Assembly: GCA_946886565.1 (NCBI GenBank)
Contig: CAMPIX010000006.1
Location: forward strand, 97,271 to 161,270
DNA from: an uncultured Altererythrobacter sp.
GTDB lineage: Bacteria > Pseudomonadota > Alphaproteobacteria > Sphingomonadales > Sphingomonadaceae
DNA length: 64,000 nucleotides
Direction: 5' to 3'
In this document: piece by piece, positions 26,086-35,215 of the stretch
How the letters are laid out: each line of letters starts with the position of its first letter
Numbering within the stretch: the first letter of the stretch is position 1
The notes under the pieces: generated by a model
The model's database searches: none
Seen by the model: the letters and a program-made list of their open reading frames with translations, nothing else
What the model was told of the DNA's origin: nothing
Position numbers and translations under genes: made by a program

Positions 26086-27591
26086 TCATGAACCGCAATC
26101 CACTCCGTCACGGCCCGACCGTTGCCCGCCGGGGGCCCGGCCTTGTGCGTGGCGCGCCTCGGGCGCAAGCGGCACGAGCTTGCCCGGGTTGAGCAAGCCC
26201 TGCGGATCGAGCGCCTGCTTGATGCTGCGCATCATCGCCAGCGCGACCGGATCGCCGAGCCGGCCGAGTTCGTCGCGCTTCATCTGGCCGATTCCGTGCT
26301 CGGCGCTGATCGAGCCTCCCCATCGGGTGACGAGATCGTGGACGAAGGCGCTGATCGCCTTGCCTTCGTCTTCCTCCCATTCGCCGGGGACGACGCCCGG
26401 CCGCGCAATAACGTGGAAATGAACGTTGCCGTCGCCCAGGTGTCCGAAAGCGACGGCGGTCGTGCCTGGGAACCTGGCTTCGACTTCGGGCACTGCCCGA
26501 TCGACGAATTCCGCCATTCGTGCGACGGGGACCGAGATGTCGTGCTGCATCGCCGGCCCGATCGCGCGCTCCGCGGGCGAGATCGAATCGCGCAGCAGCC
26601 AGAACTGCTCGGCCTGCGTCTCGCTCGTGGCGATGGTGGCATCCTCGATCAGGCCGGCCTCGAATGCGCTCGCCAGCAGCCCTTCGGCAAGAGCGGGGAG
26701 GCCGTCGGCCTGGCTTTCGTCGGCGACGAGCTCAATCAGCGCGTACCAGGCGTGTTCGCCCGCCAGCGGGCTGCGCGCATCGGGCAGGTGATCGAGCACC
26801 GCGGAAAGGCAATGCGCCGGGATGACCTCGAAGCCCTCGAGATGATCGCTGACCCGCGCCTCCGCATGCAGCAGCAAACGGCGCGCGGCGCCTATCGAAC
26901 CGAGCCCGGCCCACAGCACCGCCCGCCCGCCGATCTCTGGCAAGAGGCGCAGCGTCGCGGCGGTGACCACGCCGAGCGTACCTTCGGAACCGATCAGCAA
27001 CTGCTTGAGATCGAATCCGCGGTTGTCCTTTTTGAGTGGGGTCAATGCGTCGAACACGCTGCCGTCGGCGAGCACAGCCTCGACCCCGAGCACCTGCGCG
27101 CGCATCGTGCCGTGGCGCAGCACTTGCGTGCCGCCGGCGTTGGTCGAGATCAGCCCGCCGATCGTCGCCGACCCCTTGCCTCCGAGCGTGAGCGGGAAGC
27201 GCAGACGCTGCTCGTGCGCCGCTTCGTGGAGCGTGTGGAGGATCACCCCCGCCTCGCACACCGTCTGGCGCGCGCCGACATCGAGGGCGCGGATCGCGTT
27301 CATCCGGCGCAGCGAAAGGAGCACGGCGGTTCCGTTCTCGTCGGGGGTCGCCCCGCCCGACATGCCGCTGTTGCCGCCCTGCGGCACGATCGGCACGCCA
27401 TGGTGCGCGCAGAGCTTCACCAGCGCCGAAACTTCCTCGGTCGTTGCCGGCGAGGCCATTGCGAGCGCGGCCCCCGAATAGCGCCCGCGCCAGTCGGTCA
27501 GCCATGGCGCGATCAGTTCGGGATCGCGGGTGAAGCCACGCTCGCCGAGCAGCTCGGCAGCGGCGGCGAGGAATACATCGGGATCGCGCAT
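26086..27591 (-). CDS. FAD-binding D-2-hydroxyacid oxidase/dehydrogenase (GlcD/D2HGDH family)
   Basis: Flavoenzyme oxidising a D-2-hydroxy acid such as D-2-hydroxyglutarate, D-lactate or glycolate; the substrate is not determinable here. It has 501 residues. The FAD-binding domain has PIVPQGGNSGMSGGATPD and LGGKGSATIGGLISTNAGG. The C-terminal cap has the metal and substrate histidines in GHLGDGNVHFHV and AEHGIGQMKRDEL. It is a stand-alone subunit, with no glcE/glcF iron-sulfur partners adjacent, which fits D2HGDH-type single-chain enzymes. The start at 27591 (MRDPDVFL) is preferred to a longer frame from 27669. The C-terminal tail is unusually basic. Confidence 0.85.
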   Translation of the reverse strand: MRDPDVFLAAAAELLGERGFTRDPELIAPWLTDWRGRYSGAALAMASPATTEEVSALVKLCAHHGVPIVPQGGNSGMSGGATPDENGTAVLLSLRRMNAIRALDVGARQTVCEAGVILHTLHEAAHEQRLRFPLTLGGKGSATIGGLISTNAGGTQVLRHGTMRAQVLGVEAVLADGSVFDALTPLKKDNRGFDLKQLLIGSEGTLGVVTAATLRLLPEIGGRAVLWAGLGSIGAARRLLLHAEARVSDHLEGFEVIPAHCLSAVLDHLPDARSPLAGEHAWYALIELVADESQADGLPALAEGLLASAFEAGLIEDATIATSETQAEQFWLLRDSISPAERAIGPAMQHDISVPVARMAEFVDRAVPEVEARFPGTTAVAFGHLGDGNVHFHVIARPGVVPGEWEEDEGKAISAFVHDLVTRWGGSISAEHGIGQMKRDELGRLGDPVALAMMRSIKQALDPQGLLNPGKLVPLAPEARHAQGRAPGGQRSGRDGVDCGS

Positions 27592-27744
27592 CGCCCGCCT
27601 ATGGCATAGTGCAAGGCGGCTTCGCCAGCCCGGCCACGCGCCGCGGAGGCGGATTAAGCCTCCGTTCAAGCGTTTGCGCTATCCCGCACCACCGCATAAG
27701 GCTGTCTCGAGCGAGATGGCCGTACGGAGAATTGACCAGCCCCG

Positions 27745-28293
27745 ATGACCAGTCCCGCGGCCATCCTTGCCCCATTGTTGCTGCTGTTCGGCCCCCCTGC
27801 GCCGATCGGGTCCGGCGGCGGCGAGATGTTGCCCGTGGAAGAGCAGACGGCCGACGGGGTGGGCGTTCGGCCCGGCTGGATCATGCTCGAAGCGGTCTAT
27901 GCCGAGCCGGTGCAGCGCCAGGTGCGGATCGAGCAACGAGTGATTATCCGTATCTCTCCGCGCAGCGCGACCGCACGCCAGAACATGTCCTCGCTCGCGG
28001 CGCTGCCTCCCCGCGACCGGATCGTCGAGCGCGAGATCGAGTGCCTGCCCGTGGCGGCGATCGGGGCGGTGCAGCCGTCGCGCGACAATCGGCTGACACT
28101 CTTCATGCGCGACCGGCGGCTGTTCAGCGTGGAGCTCGAACGCTCCTGCTCGGCGCGCGATTTCTACTCCGGGTTCTACGTGGAACAAAAGTCCGACGGA
28201 ATGATGTGCGCCGATCGCGACCGGCTCCAGTCACGCACGGGTTCGCGGTGCGAGATCGAAGGACTGAAGCAGATGGTCGTCGAGCGCGACTGA
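27745..28293 (+). CDS. Hypothetical exported protein (182 aa)
   Basis: Unrecognised protein of 182 residues. The first 17 residues are hydrophobic (ILAPLLLLFGPPAP), suggesting a signal peptide or anchor. The rest is charged and probably beta-rich (VRIEQRVIIRISPR, RLTLFMRDRRLFSVELERSCSARDF), with four cysteines that could form disulfides after export. GC-rich codon use matches the neighbours, and flanking genes leave room for its own promoter (154 bp upstream). It lies directly before rhlE on the same strand with a 133-bp gap. No function can be assigned. Confidence 0.65.
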   Translation: MTSPAAILAPLLLLFGPPAPIGSGGGEMLPVEEQTADGVGVRPGWIMLEAVYAEPVQRQVRIEQRVIIRISPRSATARQNMSSLAALPPRDRIVEREIECLPVAAIGAVQPSRDNRLTLFMRDRRLFSVELERSCSARDFYSGFYVEQKSDGMMCADRDRLQSRTGSRCEIEGLKQMVVERD

Positions 28294-28426
28294 GCCTCCC
28301 CGGGCGAGTGCTTTAGGAGCAATTCTTGACTTTTCCACGCGTCCCGCGCAAAGGGCGCGGCGATTGTGCAGGTGCGAACTCCTGCACGGCGGGCACCCAG
28401 CCACAACCCGGACCCATCGGACACAG

Positions 28427-29791
28427 ATGACTTTCGCCGACCTCGGCCTATCCCCCGAATTGCTCCAAGCCGTCGAAGCCGCCGGCTACAGCGAGCCGAC
28501 TCCGATCCAGGCGCAGGCGATTCCGCCGGTGCTGATGATGAAGGACATCATCGGCATCGCGCAGACCGGCACCGGCAAGACGGCGAGCTTCGTGCTGCCG
28601 ATGATCGACATCCTCGCCAGCGGCCGCCGCCGCGCGCGCATGCCGCGCAGCCTGATTCTCGAGCCGACCCGCGAGCTCGCCGCGCAGGTGGCGGAGAACT
28701 TCGAGAAGTACGGCACCAACCACGATCTCAAAATGGCGCTGCTGATCGGCGGGGTGCAGATGGGCGACCAGGTCAAGGCGCTCGACGAAGGCGTCGACGT
28801 GCTGATCGCCACCCCGGGCCGGCTGATGGATCTGTTCGAGCGCGGCAAGATCCTGCTCAACGGGTGCGAGCTGCTGGTGATCGACGAGGCCGACCGGATG
28901 CTCGACATGGGGTTCATCCCCGATATCGAGTTCATCTGCTCGAAGCTGCCCGAAACGCGGCAGACGATGCTGTTTTCGGCCACGATGCCGCCGCCGATCG
29001 AGAAGCTAGCGAAGAAGTTCCTCGCCAATCCCAAGCGGATCGAGGTCAGCCGCCGCGCTTCGACCAACGAGAACATCACCGCATTCAAGGTGCCGGTGAA
29101 GGCGCGCCAGAAGCGCGAGACGCTGCGCTGGCTGCTGCGCAACGATCTGGTGGAGACCGCGATCGTCTTCGCCAACCGCAAGACCACCGTGCGCGAACTC
29201 AACAAGAGCTTGCAGAGCCACGGCTTCGCCAGCGGCGAGATTCATGGCGACATGGATCAGACCAGCCGCTTGCGCGAGCTTGACCGGTTCAAGAAAGGCG
29301 AGATCAACATTCTGGTCGCCTCCGACGTCGCGGCGCGCGGGCTCGACATCAAGGGCGTCAGCCACGTGTTCAACTTCGACACGCCGTGGCATCCCGACGA
29401 TTACGTCCATCGGGTCGGCCGCACCGGTCGCGCCGGTGCCAAGGGGCGCGCGTTCACTCTTGTCGCCGATGAGGACGCCGAGGCGATCGAGAACGTCGAA
29501 AAGCTGACCGGCGCCGAGGTGCCCGTGTTCGGCAAGAAGGACGTGCGGGTCGAGCTCAAGCCCGCGCCCGAACCGCGCGAAGACGAGGATCGCGAAGAGC
29601 GGCCCCGCCAGACGCGCCGCGATCGCGACGAGAGTCGCGAGGATCGCCCTCGCAAGCCGCGCCGCGAGAAGGCCGCGCAGAGCGAGCGTCCCGAGCGCGG
29701 CCGCCGTCGTCGCGACGAGGACGACGCACCGGTCCCCGCGGGCGAATGGAACGGCCCGAAGCCCGATTTCCTCGGGGTGAGCGCGCTCTAG
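28427..29791 (+). CDS. rhlE: DEAD-box ATP-dependent RNA helicase (RhlE-like)
   Basis: RNA helicase acting in ribosome assembly or RNA decay; 454 residues. Helicase core motifs are all present: Q motif (GYSEPTPIQAQAIP), Walker A AQTGTGKT (45-52), PTRELA, VIDEADRMLDMG, FSAT, ARGLDIKGV and HRVGRTGRAG. The C-terminal 80 residues are a low-complexity tail of alternating Arg/Glu/Asp/Pro (REDEDREERPRQTRRDRDE), usual for RhlE-type proteins and likely RNA-contacting. The start at 28427 (MTFADLGLSPELL) is standard. A GTGCAGG/CCTGCAC hairpin (28366-28387) sits in the leader, which could matter for autoregulation. Confidence 0.93.
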   Translation: MTFADLGLSPELLQAVEAAGYSEPTPIQAQAIPPVLMMKDIIGIAQTGTGKTASFVLPMIDILASGRRRARMPRSLILEPTRELAAQVAENFEKYGTNHDLKMALLIGGVQMGDQVKALDEGVDVLIATPGRLMDLFERGKILLNGCELLVIDEADRMLDMGFIPDIEFICSKLPETRQTMLFSATMPPPIEKLAKKFLANPKRIEVSRRASTNENITAFKVPVKARQKRETLRWLLRNDLVETAIVFANRKTTVRELNKSLQSHGFASGEIHGDMDQTSRLRELDRFKKGEINILVASDVAARGLDIKGVSHVFNFDTPWHPDDYVHRVGRTGRAGAKGRAFTLVADEDAEAIENVEKLTGAEVPVFGKKDVRVELKPAPEPREDEDREERPRQTRRDRDESREDRPRKPRREKAAQSERPERGRRRRDEDDAPVPAGEWNGPKPDFLGVSAL

Positions 29792-29868
29792 CGCCCACGC
29801 GGCGGGCTTCGCCGTTGTTTTCGGCGTTCGCGATGTTGTATCCAGCCTCGAGCCTTGGAGACGATATC

Positions 29869-30906
29869 ATGATCAGCCGCTTGTTCCGCATTCCACTGGC
29901 CTGCGCAGCTGCAGTGCTGACACCGGCCGCACCAGTCCTCGCGCAAGACGCCTCAGAATCCGGCGCAGCGGGCGAACAGCATCTCCAGCCGGTCGATATC
30001 GAGGAATGGCCGGTCCCCTGGCCCGATACCCGGCCGCGCGATCCCTATGCTGTGTCCGAAAGCGAAGTGTGGTTCGTCGGCCAGCGCGGCGACTACGTCG
30101 CGAAGCTCGATCCCACGACCGGCGAATTCGAGAAGTTCGATCTCGACGAGGGGGCGGGGCCACACAACCTGATCGTCGCCGAGAACGGCGACATCTGGTA
30201 CGCGGGCAATCGCGCGGCGCACATCGGGCGGCTCGATACCGAGACGGGTCTGATCGAAAAGATCGCGATGCCCGATCCCGCTGCGCGCGATCCGCATACG
30301 CTGACGTTCGATGCCGCGGGGGACATCTGGTTCACCGTGCAGGGCGGGAATTTCATCGGCAAACTCACGCGTGCGAGCGAAGAGGTGGAGCTGATCGAGG
30401 TGCCGACCGCCAATGCGCGGCCTTACGGAATCGAGGTTGCGGCCGACGGAACGGTGTGGGCCGTGCTGGTTGGTACCAACAAGCTCGCTTCAGTCGATCC
30501 CGACACGATGGTGCTGACCGAATACGAATTGCCCCGCGAAACGGCGCGCCCGCGCCGGATGGGCATCACCGGCGACGGGCGCGTGTGGTACGTCGACTAT
30601 GCCGACGGGATGCTCGGCGCCTACGATCCGGCGACGGGCGTGTTCGAGGAATGGGCGGCGCCGTCGGGCGCTGTGTCGAAGCCCTACGGCATGGCGGTGG
30701 ACGGCGAGGACCGCATCTGGTTCGTCGAGACCGGGGTGGAGCCGAACCGCTTGGTCGGTTTCGATCCCGCCGTCGAGCGCTTCTTCGCCGCAGGTGACAT
30801 TCCCTCGGGCGGCGGAACGGTGCGGCACATGTTCTACCACGCGCCCAGCGATACGATCTGGTTCGGTGCCGACACCAACACGATCGGGCGTGCGAAGCTT
30901 GACTGA
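29869..30906 (+). CDS. Secreted seven-bladed beta-propeller (virginiamycin B lyase-like)
   Basis: Exported protein of 345 residues with a signal peptide (1-26, ending APVLAQ). Seven repeats of the form (G/D)xxW(Y/F/A) are visible (EVWFVG, DIWYAG, DIWFTV, TVWAVL, RVWYVD, RIWFVE, TIWFGA), which make a seven-bladed propeller of the Vgb/streptogramin lyase family. That family name comes from an antibiotic-inactivating enzyme, but most chromosomal homologues are of unknown function, and the role here is open. GGAG with an 8-base gap supports the start at 29869. The last 8 bases overlap the CxxCH protein gene, so the two are probably co-translated. Confidence 0.83.
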   Translation: MISRLFRIPLACAAAVLTPAAPVLAQDASESGAAGEQHLQPVDIEEWPVPWPDTRPRDPYAVSESEVWFVGQRGDYVAKLDPTTGEFEKFDLDEGAGPHNLIVAENGDIWYAGNRAAHIGRLDTETGLIEKIAMPDPAARDPHTLTFDAAGDIWFTVQGGNFIGKLTRASEEVELIEVPTANARPYGIEVAADGTVWAVLVGTNKLASVDPDTMVLTEYELPRETARPRRMGITGDGRVWYVDYADGMLGAYDPATGVFEEWAAPSGAVSKPYGMAVDGEDRIWFVETGVEPNRLVGFDPAVERFFAAGDIPSGGGTVRHMFYHAPSDTIWFGADTNTIGRAKLD

Positions 30907-31435
30907 CCCGCGGGCCCGGTTTGTTGCTCTGCTGGTGCTCGCAGCGCCCGCGGCGCTGCCGCTTGCCGCTGCGCGTGCCTATCCCGAGGGTGCACCGTGG
31001 GATGCGCTCGACCATCCGCAAGAAGGCTGCGCGAGCTGCCATTTCGGCGACGCGCCGGTGCAGGATTCGGCCGCGCTGGCGGTTGCGGGCCTCGATCGCG
31101 AACTTAGAGCCGGTGAGACCTATCCGGTGACCGTCCGCTTCACGCCCGAGGATGCGAGGATCGCCGGCTTTCTTGCGCGATTCGAGGTGCGCGGCGCGCC
31201 GGCGGGGGCAGTGCTCTCGCAGGAAGAAGGAGCCGAGGTCAAAGGCTCAGCCGTACGGGTGATCGCGCAGCCTCCCCGGGGCGAGGGCACTGCAGTCTGG
31301 ACTTTCGACTGGCAAACGCCTGGCGAGCCGGGCCTGGTCGAGCTTCACCTCGGTGCTTTGGAAGGCAACGACGACGCCTCGCCGTTCGGTGACAGGGTGC
31401 ATCTCAAGACCCTATCGCTCGAAATTGCGCGCTAG
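30899..31435 (+). CDS. Exported protein with one CxxCH haem-binding motif
   Basis: Protein of 178 residues if the TTG at 30899 is used (a GTG at 30890 is an alternative; no ATG fits). A signal peptide (about residues 1-27) is followed by CASCH at residues 44-48, the covalent haem c motif. Next comes a beta-sandwich-like region ([50 protein letters not shown]) that resembles Reeler or choice-of-anchor domains. It overlaps the propeller gene upstream by 8 bases and the convergent DUF2200 gene by 4. Periplasmic or cell-surface redox function with the propeller protein is inferred; a lone CxxCH could also be a chance match. Confidence 0.65.
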   Translation: MTDPRARFVALLVLAAPAALPLAAARAYPEGAPWDALDHPQEGCASCHFGDAPVQDSAALAVAGLDRELRAGETYPVTVRFTPEDARIAGFLARFEVRGAPAGAVLSQEEGAEVKGSAVRVIAQPPRGEGTAVWTFDWQTPGEPGLVELHLGALEGNDDASPFGDRVHLKTLSLEIAR

Positions 31436-31782
31436 CGCCGCAAAATCTTCTCCATCGCCTTGCCCCTGGCTAGCTCGTCGATGAGCTTGTCGAGGTAGCG
31501 GACCTCGCGGATCAGCGGGTCTTCGATGTCCTCGACCCTCACGCCGCAGATGACGCCAGTGATCAGCGAGCGGTTCGGATTGAGCGTCGGGGCCTGGTCG
31601 AAAAAGGTCTGGAAATCGGTTCCGCGATCGATTTCGCGCTTCAGTCCCGCGGCGGTGTAGCCGGTAAGCCAGCGGATGATTTCGTCGACCTCTTCCTTCG
31701 TGCGGCCCTTTCGCTCGGCCTTCTGCACGTACATCGGGTAGACCTTGGCGAATTTCATCGCAGCGATGTTCATCCGGGCCAT
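31432..31782 (-). CDS. DUF2200 domain-containing protein
   Basis: Small cytoplasmic protein of 116 residues. It matches the DUF2200 family closely: [47 protein letters not shown] and [29 protein letters not shown]. The family's function is unknown. It may start at 31782 or at the ATG three codons on (31773). It ends 4 bases inside the convergent CxxCH gene and begins 21 bp after the helicase gene's stop, so it is probably the distal gene of that transcript. Confidence 0.87.
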   Translation of the reverse strand: MARMNIAAMKFAKVYPMYVQKAERKGRTKEEVDEIIRWLTGYTAAGLKREIDRGTDFQTFFDQAPTLNPNRSLITGVICGVRVEDIEDPLIREVRYLDKLIDELARGKAMEKILRR

Positions 31783-31803
31783 TTCGGGTCGCCCTCTGCG
31801 TCT

Positions 31804-34110
31804 TCAAGCCGCCGTGACGAAGCTGTCGATGACGCGCTTGGTACCGGCCTGCTCGAACTCGATTTCGAGCCGGTTGCCTTCTTGGTCGGTGACCGTGCCG
31901 TAGCCGAACTTGTCGTGGAACACACGCTGGCCGACTGCGATGTCGGTGCGCGGCTTGGCGGCGAAGCTGGCGGCGCTGCGGGTGCTCTCGCGCACGCGCT
32001 TGGGGCTGGGGTCGTAGGCGGTGGTGAGCGCGCGTTGCCAGCCGGGGCCGCGAGTCTGGGTGCGCGCGGGCTGGGCGCGGGCGAGGTGGGCGAAGGGATC
32101 CTCGTGCTCGCTCATCCCCGCGCGCCAGAGCGAGGCGCCGCCGGTGAGCGTGGTTTCCTCCTCGATATGGTCGGCGGGCAGCTCGCCGACGAAGCGGCTC
32201 GGGATCGAGCTGGTCCACTGGCCGTAAATGCGCCGGTTCGCCGCGTGCAAAATCGTGCAGCGCCGCCGTGCGCGGGTGATCGCGACATATGCAAGCCGGC
32301 GCTCCTCCTCGAGGCTCGCGAGGCCGCCCTCGTCGAGTGCGCGCTGGCTAGGGAACACGCCTTCCTCCCATCCGGGCAGGAACACATTGTCGAATTCCAG
32401 CCCCTTGGCGGCGTGGATGGTCATGATGGTGACCTTCTCACTGCTCCGATCGGCGTCATTGTCCATCACCAGGCTGACGTGCTCGAGGAAGTCGCCCAGC
32501 GTGTCGTATTCCTCCATCGCGCGCGCGAGTTCGGAGAGGTTTTCGAGCCGGCCGGAAGCCTCGGCGGTCTTCTCCGCCTGAAGCATGGCATTGTAGCCGG
32601 TCTCCTCGAGCACTCTGCGCAGCAGCTCGGCGGGCGTGATCTTGTCCGCCTGCTCGCGCCATTTGAGGAACTGGCGCATCAGCCCGCCGATCGTGTTCGC
32701 GGCGCGCGCGGGCAGCTCGTCGCTGTCGGCGAGCTGCAACGAGGCGGCGGCGAGCGGCAGGCTGGTGGCGCGCGCGTGCTGGTGCATCTTCTCGAGCGTC
32801 TTGGCGCCGAGCCCGCGCTTGGGCTGGTTGTAGATGCGCTCGAACGCGAGGTCGTCCGCCGGCTGCGCTATGACCCGCAGATAGGCGAGCGCATCGCGTA
32901 TCTCGGCCCGCTCGTAGAAGCGGAAACCCCCGACGATGCGGTAGTTGAGGCCGATCTGGATGAAGCGGTCCTCGAACTCGCGCGTCTGGTATTGTGCGCG
33001 CACGAGAATGGCGACCTGCTCCAGAGGCGCGCCTTCCCGTTCGAGCCGTTCGATCTCCTCGCCCACGCGGCGTGCTTCCTCGGGCGCGTCCCACACGCCG
33101 ATCACGCGCACCTTGTCGCCGCCGTTCGCCTCGGTCCACAGCGTCTTGCCGAGCCGCTGGCTGTTGGTGCCGATGAGCCCGCTGGCAGCGGCGAGGATGT
33201 GCGGGGTCGAGCGGTAGTTCTGCTCGAGCTTGATCACCGCCGCGCCGGGAAAATCCTTCTCGAACTTGAGGATGTTCGCCACCTCGGCCCCGCGCCACGA
33301 ATAGATCGACTGGTCGTCATCGCCGACGACGCAAATGTTCTTGCGTTCCTGCGCGAGCAGGCGGAGCCAAAGGTACTGGACCTGATTGGTGTCCTGGTAT
33401 TCGTCGACGAGGATGTATTTAAAGCGCTGCTGGTAGTGCGCGAGCACCGCGCGCTCGCGGCGGAAAATGTTGAATATATGGAGCAGCAGGTCGCCGAAGT
33501 CGCAGGCGTTGAGCGCTTTGAGCCGGTCCTGATAGAGCCGGTAGAACTGCTGGCCGCGCCCGTTGGCGTAGGCTTCGTTCTCGACCGCGTCCAAATCCTC
33601 GGGGTTGAGCCCGCGGTTCTTCCATCGGTCGATCAGCCCGGCGAGCTGGCGCGCGGGCCAGCGCTTTTCGTCCAAGTCGTTCTGCTGGATCAGCTGCTTC
33701 AGCAGGCGCAGCTGATCGTCGGTGTCGATGATCGTGTAGTTTGCCTGCAGCCCGACCAGTTCGGCATGACGGCGCAGCATCTTCGCGCCGATCGAATGGA
33801 AGGTGCCGAGCCACGGCATGCCCTCCACCGCGGGGCCGATATGCTGGCCGACCCGTTCGCGCATCTCGCGCGCGGCCTTGTTGGTGAAGGTCACGCAGAG
33901 GATCTCGCTCGGCCAGGCGCGGCGGGTTGCGACGAGATGTGCCAGGCGTGCGGTAAGCGCTGCCGTCTTGCCGGTCCCCGCGCCGGCAAGCATCAGCACG
34001 GGGCCCTCGGTGGTGAGCACCGCCTCGCGTTGCGGCGCGTTAAGTCGCGCTGCATAAACGGGAATTTCGCCCGATTGTGCGGGCGTGAGAGCGGAATCGG
34101 GTGGGGTCAT
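31804..34110 (-). CDS. uvrD: UvrD/PcrA-type ATP-dependent DNA helicase
   Basis: 3'-5' superfamily 1 DNA helicase acting in excision repair and replication restart. It has 768 residues. Motifs in order: Q motif (LNAPQREAVLTTEGP), Walker A AGAGTGKT (42-49), VTFTNKAAREMRERV, VDEYQDTN, GDDDQSIYSWRGA, LEQNYRS, TIHAAKGLEFDNVFLPG and VAITRARRR. The C-terminal Tudor-like domain that contacts RNA polymerase in PcrA/UvrD is seen as GQRVFHDKFGYGTVTDQEGN. The start at 34110 (MTPPDSALTPAQ) is chosen over a longer frame from 34224, which would overlap the divergent gene. UvrD and PcrA cannot be separated by sequence alone. Confidence 0.92.
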   Translation of the reverse strand: MTPPDSALTPAQSGEIPVYAARLNAPQREAVLTTEGPVLMLAGAGTGKTAALTARLAHLVATRRAWPSEILCVTFTNKAAREMRERVGQHIGPAVEGMPWLGTFHSIGAKMLRRHAELVGLQANYTIIDTDDQLRLLKQLIQQNDLDEKRWPARQLAGLIDRWKNRGLNPEDLDAVENEAYANGRGQQFYRLYQDRLKALNACDFGDLLLHIFNIFRRERAVLAHYQQRFKYILVDEYQDTNQVQYLWLRLLAQERKNICVVGDDDQSIYSWRGAEVANILKFEKDFPGAAVIKLEQNYRSTPHILAAASGLIGTNSQRLGKTLWTEANGGDKVRVIGVWDAPEEARRVGEEIERLEREGAPLEQVAILVRAQYQTREFEDRFIQIGLNYRIVGGFRFYERAEIRDALAYLRVIAQPADDLAFERIYNQPKRGLGAKTLEKMHQHARATSLPLAAASLQLADSDELPARAANTIGGLMRQFLKWREQADKITPAELLRRVLEETGYNAMLQAEKTAEASGRLENLSELARAMEEYDTLGDFLEHVSLVMDNDADRSSEKVTIMTIHAAKGLEFDNVFLPGWEEGVFPSQRALDEGGLASLEEERRLAYVAITRARRRCTILHAANRRIYGQWTSSIPSRFVGELPADHIEEETTLTGGASLWRAGMSEHEDPFAHLARAQPARTQTRGPGWQRALTTAYDPSPKRVRESTRSAASFAAKPRTDIAVGQRVFHDKFGYGTVTDQEGNRLEIEFEQAGTKRVIDSFVTAA

Positions 34111-34223
34111 GACCGCGCGAACAGTTAGAGAACGCAAAGGCGCGGCGCAAGGGCGCGGCGGAACCGACCCCGGCGTCCGGCGTAGAGCCACCGATACCCA
34201 ACGAATAGATGGAGAAAGCTCCA

Positions 34224-34889
34224 ATGCGTACCATGATGCTTGCTGGCGCTGCCGCGCTGGCGCTTGCCGTACCCGCCATGGCTCAGGACATGGACGCCGA
34301 GGCCGAAACCACCGCGGAAGCGCAGGCCACTGCGCCGATGGCCGAGGTGGACTTCACGATGAACGCCACGCAGCAGGCTTCCTACGACGGCTGGCCTGCC
34401 GATCGCCAGGCTTCCTACGACGGCTGGCCGGGCGGCGTTCAGGAGTATTACTGGACGCTCACTCCGGTTCAGGTCGAAGGCTGGTGGGCGCTGACCGATG
34501 CGCAACGCGTGCAGGTGTTCCAGATGACCCCGGCGCAGCGGACCAGCGCCTGGGCGCAGATTTCCGCGCAGATGAGCGGCGCGACGCCGCCTGCGGCCGC
34601 GAGCGCTGCGACCTCGGCCACGGCCTCCTCGGGCATGGCCCGGACTACCACGGCCACTTCGGGCAATATGCGTTTCGTTGCGAGCGAGATGGTGCAGGCC
34701 GCGCCCCCGCCCAAGACCGAGTACCCGATCTGCGAGGACGGGGTGACCGACGGCTGCATCAACCCGCGCGCTGCGGGCAAGAACTACGGCAACGTCCCAC
34801 TCGATTACTGGCCCGGCAAGCCGGCGAGCGAGATCGACGAGCCGCTTCCGGCGGAGAAGCCGGCGGCGGCGGACGAACCCGAAACCTGA
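34224..34889 (+). CDS. Exported protein with QASYDGWP tandem repeat (paralogue 1)
   Basis: Unrecognised exported protein of 221 residues. A signal peptide (1-20, ending VPAMA) is followed by an acidic Ala/Thr/Glu linker. Then come two adjacent 11-residue repeats (QASYDGWPADR, QASYDGWPGGV), the block YYWTLTPVQVEGWW and an AWAQI helix. An Ala/Ser/Thr linker leads to a C-terminal block with two cysteines (YPICEDGVTDGCINPRAAG) and GNVPLDYWPGKPASEI. GGAG eight bases upstream supports the ATG at 34224 over one at 34209. The next plus-strand gene is a shorter paralogue. Cell-envelope location is inferred from the signal peptide; function is unknown. Confidence 0.75.
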   Translation: MRTMMLAGAAALALAVPAMAQDMDAEAETTAEAQATAPMAEVDFTMNATQQASYDGWPADRQASYDGWPGGVQEYYWTLTPVQVEGWWALTDAQRVQVFQMTPAQRTSAWAQISAQMSGATPPAAASAATSATASSGMARTTTATSGNMRFVASEMVQAAPPPKTEYPICEDGVTDGCINPRAAGKNYGNVPLDYWPGKPASEIDEPLPAEKPAAADEPET

Positions 34890-35215
34890 CGGGCTTTTTC
34901 GGCGCGCCTCTCCCGTCCGGGATGAGCGCGCAATGCCGAAAAGGGGGCGGGGCCGCCATGGCGACTCCGCCTTTTTCGTGCGCGCAGGATTCGCGTGACC
35001 TTCTGAAAAGCCGAAAGAAATTGCTCGCCAGCGGCTTGCCTCGATTCCGTCACATTTGCCGGTGAAGCGTTCTGCCCGAGCGATCTCGCCGCGGGCGGCG
35101 CATTGTCCGCCAACGCCGCCGTACCCAAAGTTATAGGCCATCCTGACAGGGGGACTGCTGTCAGGAATCGGTTCGCGTTCGTCGCAATGGGAATGTTTGC
35201 AAAGGAGATTTCCCA
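34890..35215. other. Spacer between the two QASYDGWP paralogues
   Basis: These 326 bp hold no gene. A terminator-like hairpin for the first gene is at 34941-34976 (GGCGG/CCGCC arms extended by G-T and A-T pairs, then T5). A perfect hairpin CCTGACAG-8 bases-CTGTCAGG (35142-35165) lies in the presumed leader of the second gene. AAAGGAG precedes the second start codon. No clear sigma-70 or EcfG-type (GGAAC-N-GTT) promoter was recognised. Confidence 0.55.
34941..34976 (+). terminator. Probable terminator of QASYDGWP paralogue 1
   Basis: AAGGGGGCGG pairs with CCGCCTTTTT (five GC pairs, three G-T, two A-T) around a 16-base loop that contains its own GCC/GGC pairs. It ends in a T run, about 50 bp after the stop. 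Confidence 0.55.

Noticed and set aside
29869..30906. Antibiotic-resistance gene (virginiamycin B lyase)
   Set aside because: Only the propeller fold is supported. The chromosomal setting, signal peptide and coupling to a CxxCH protein argue for another role.
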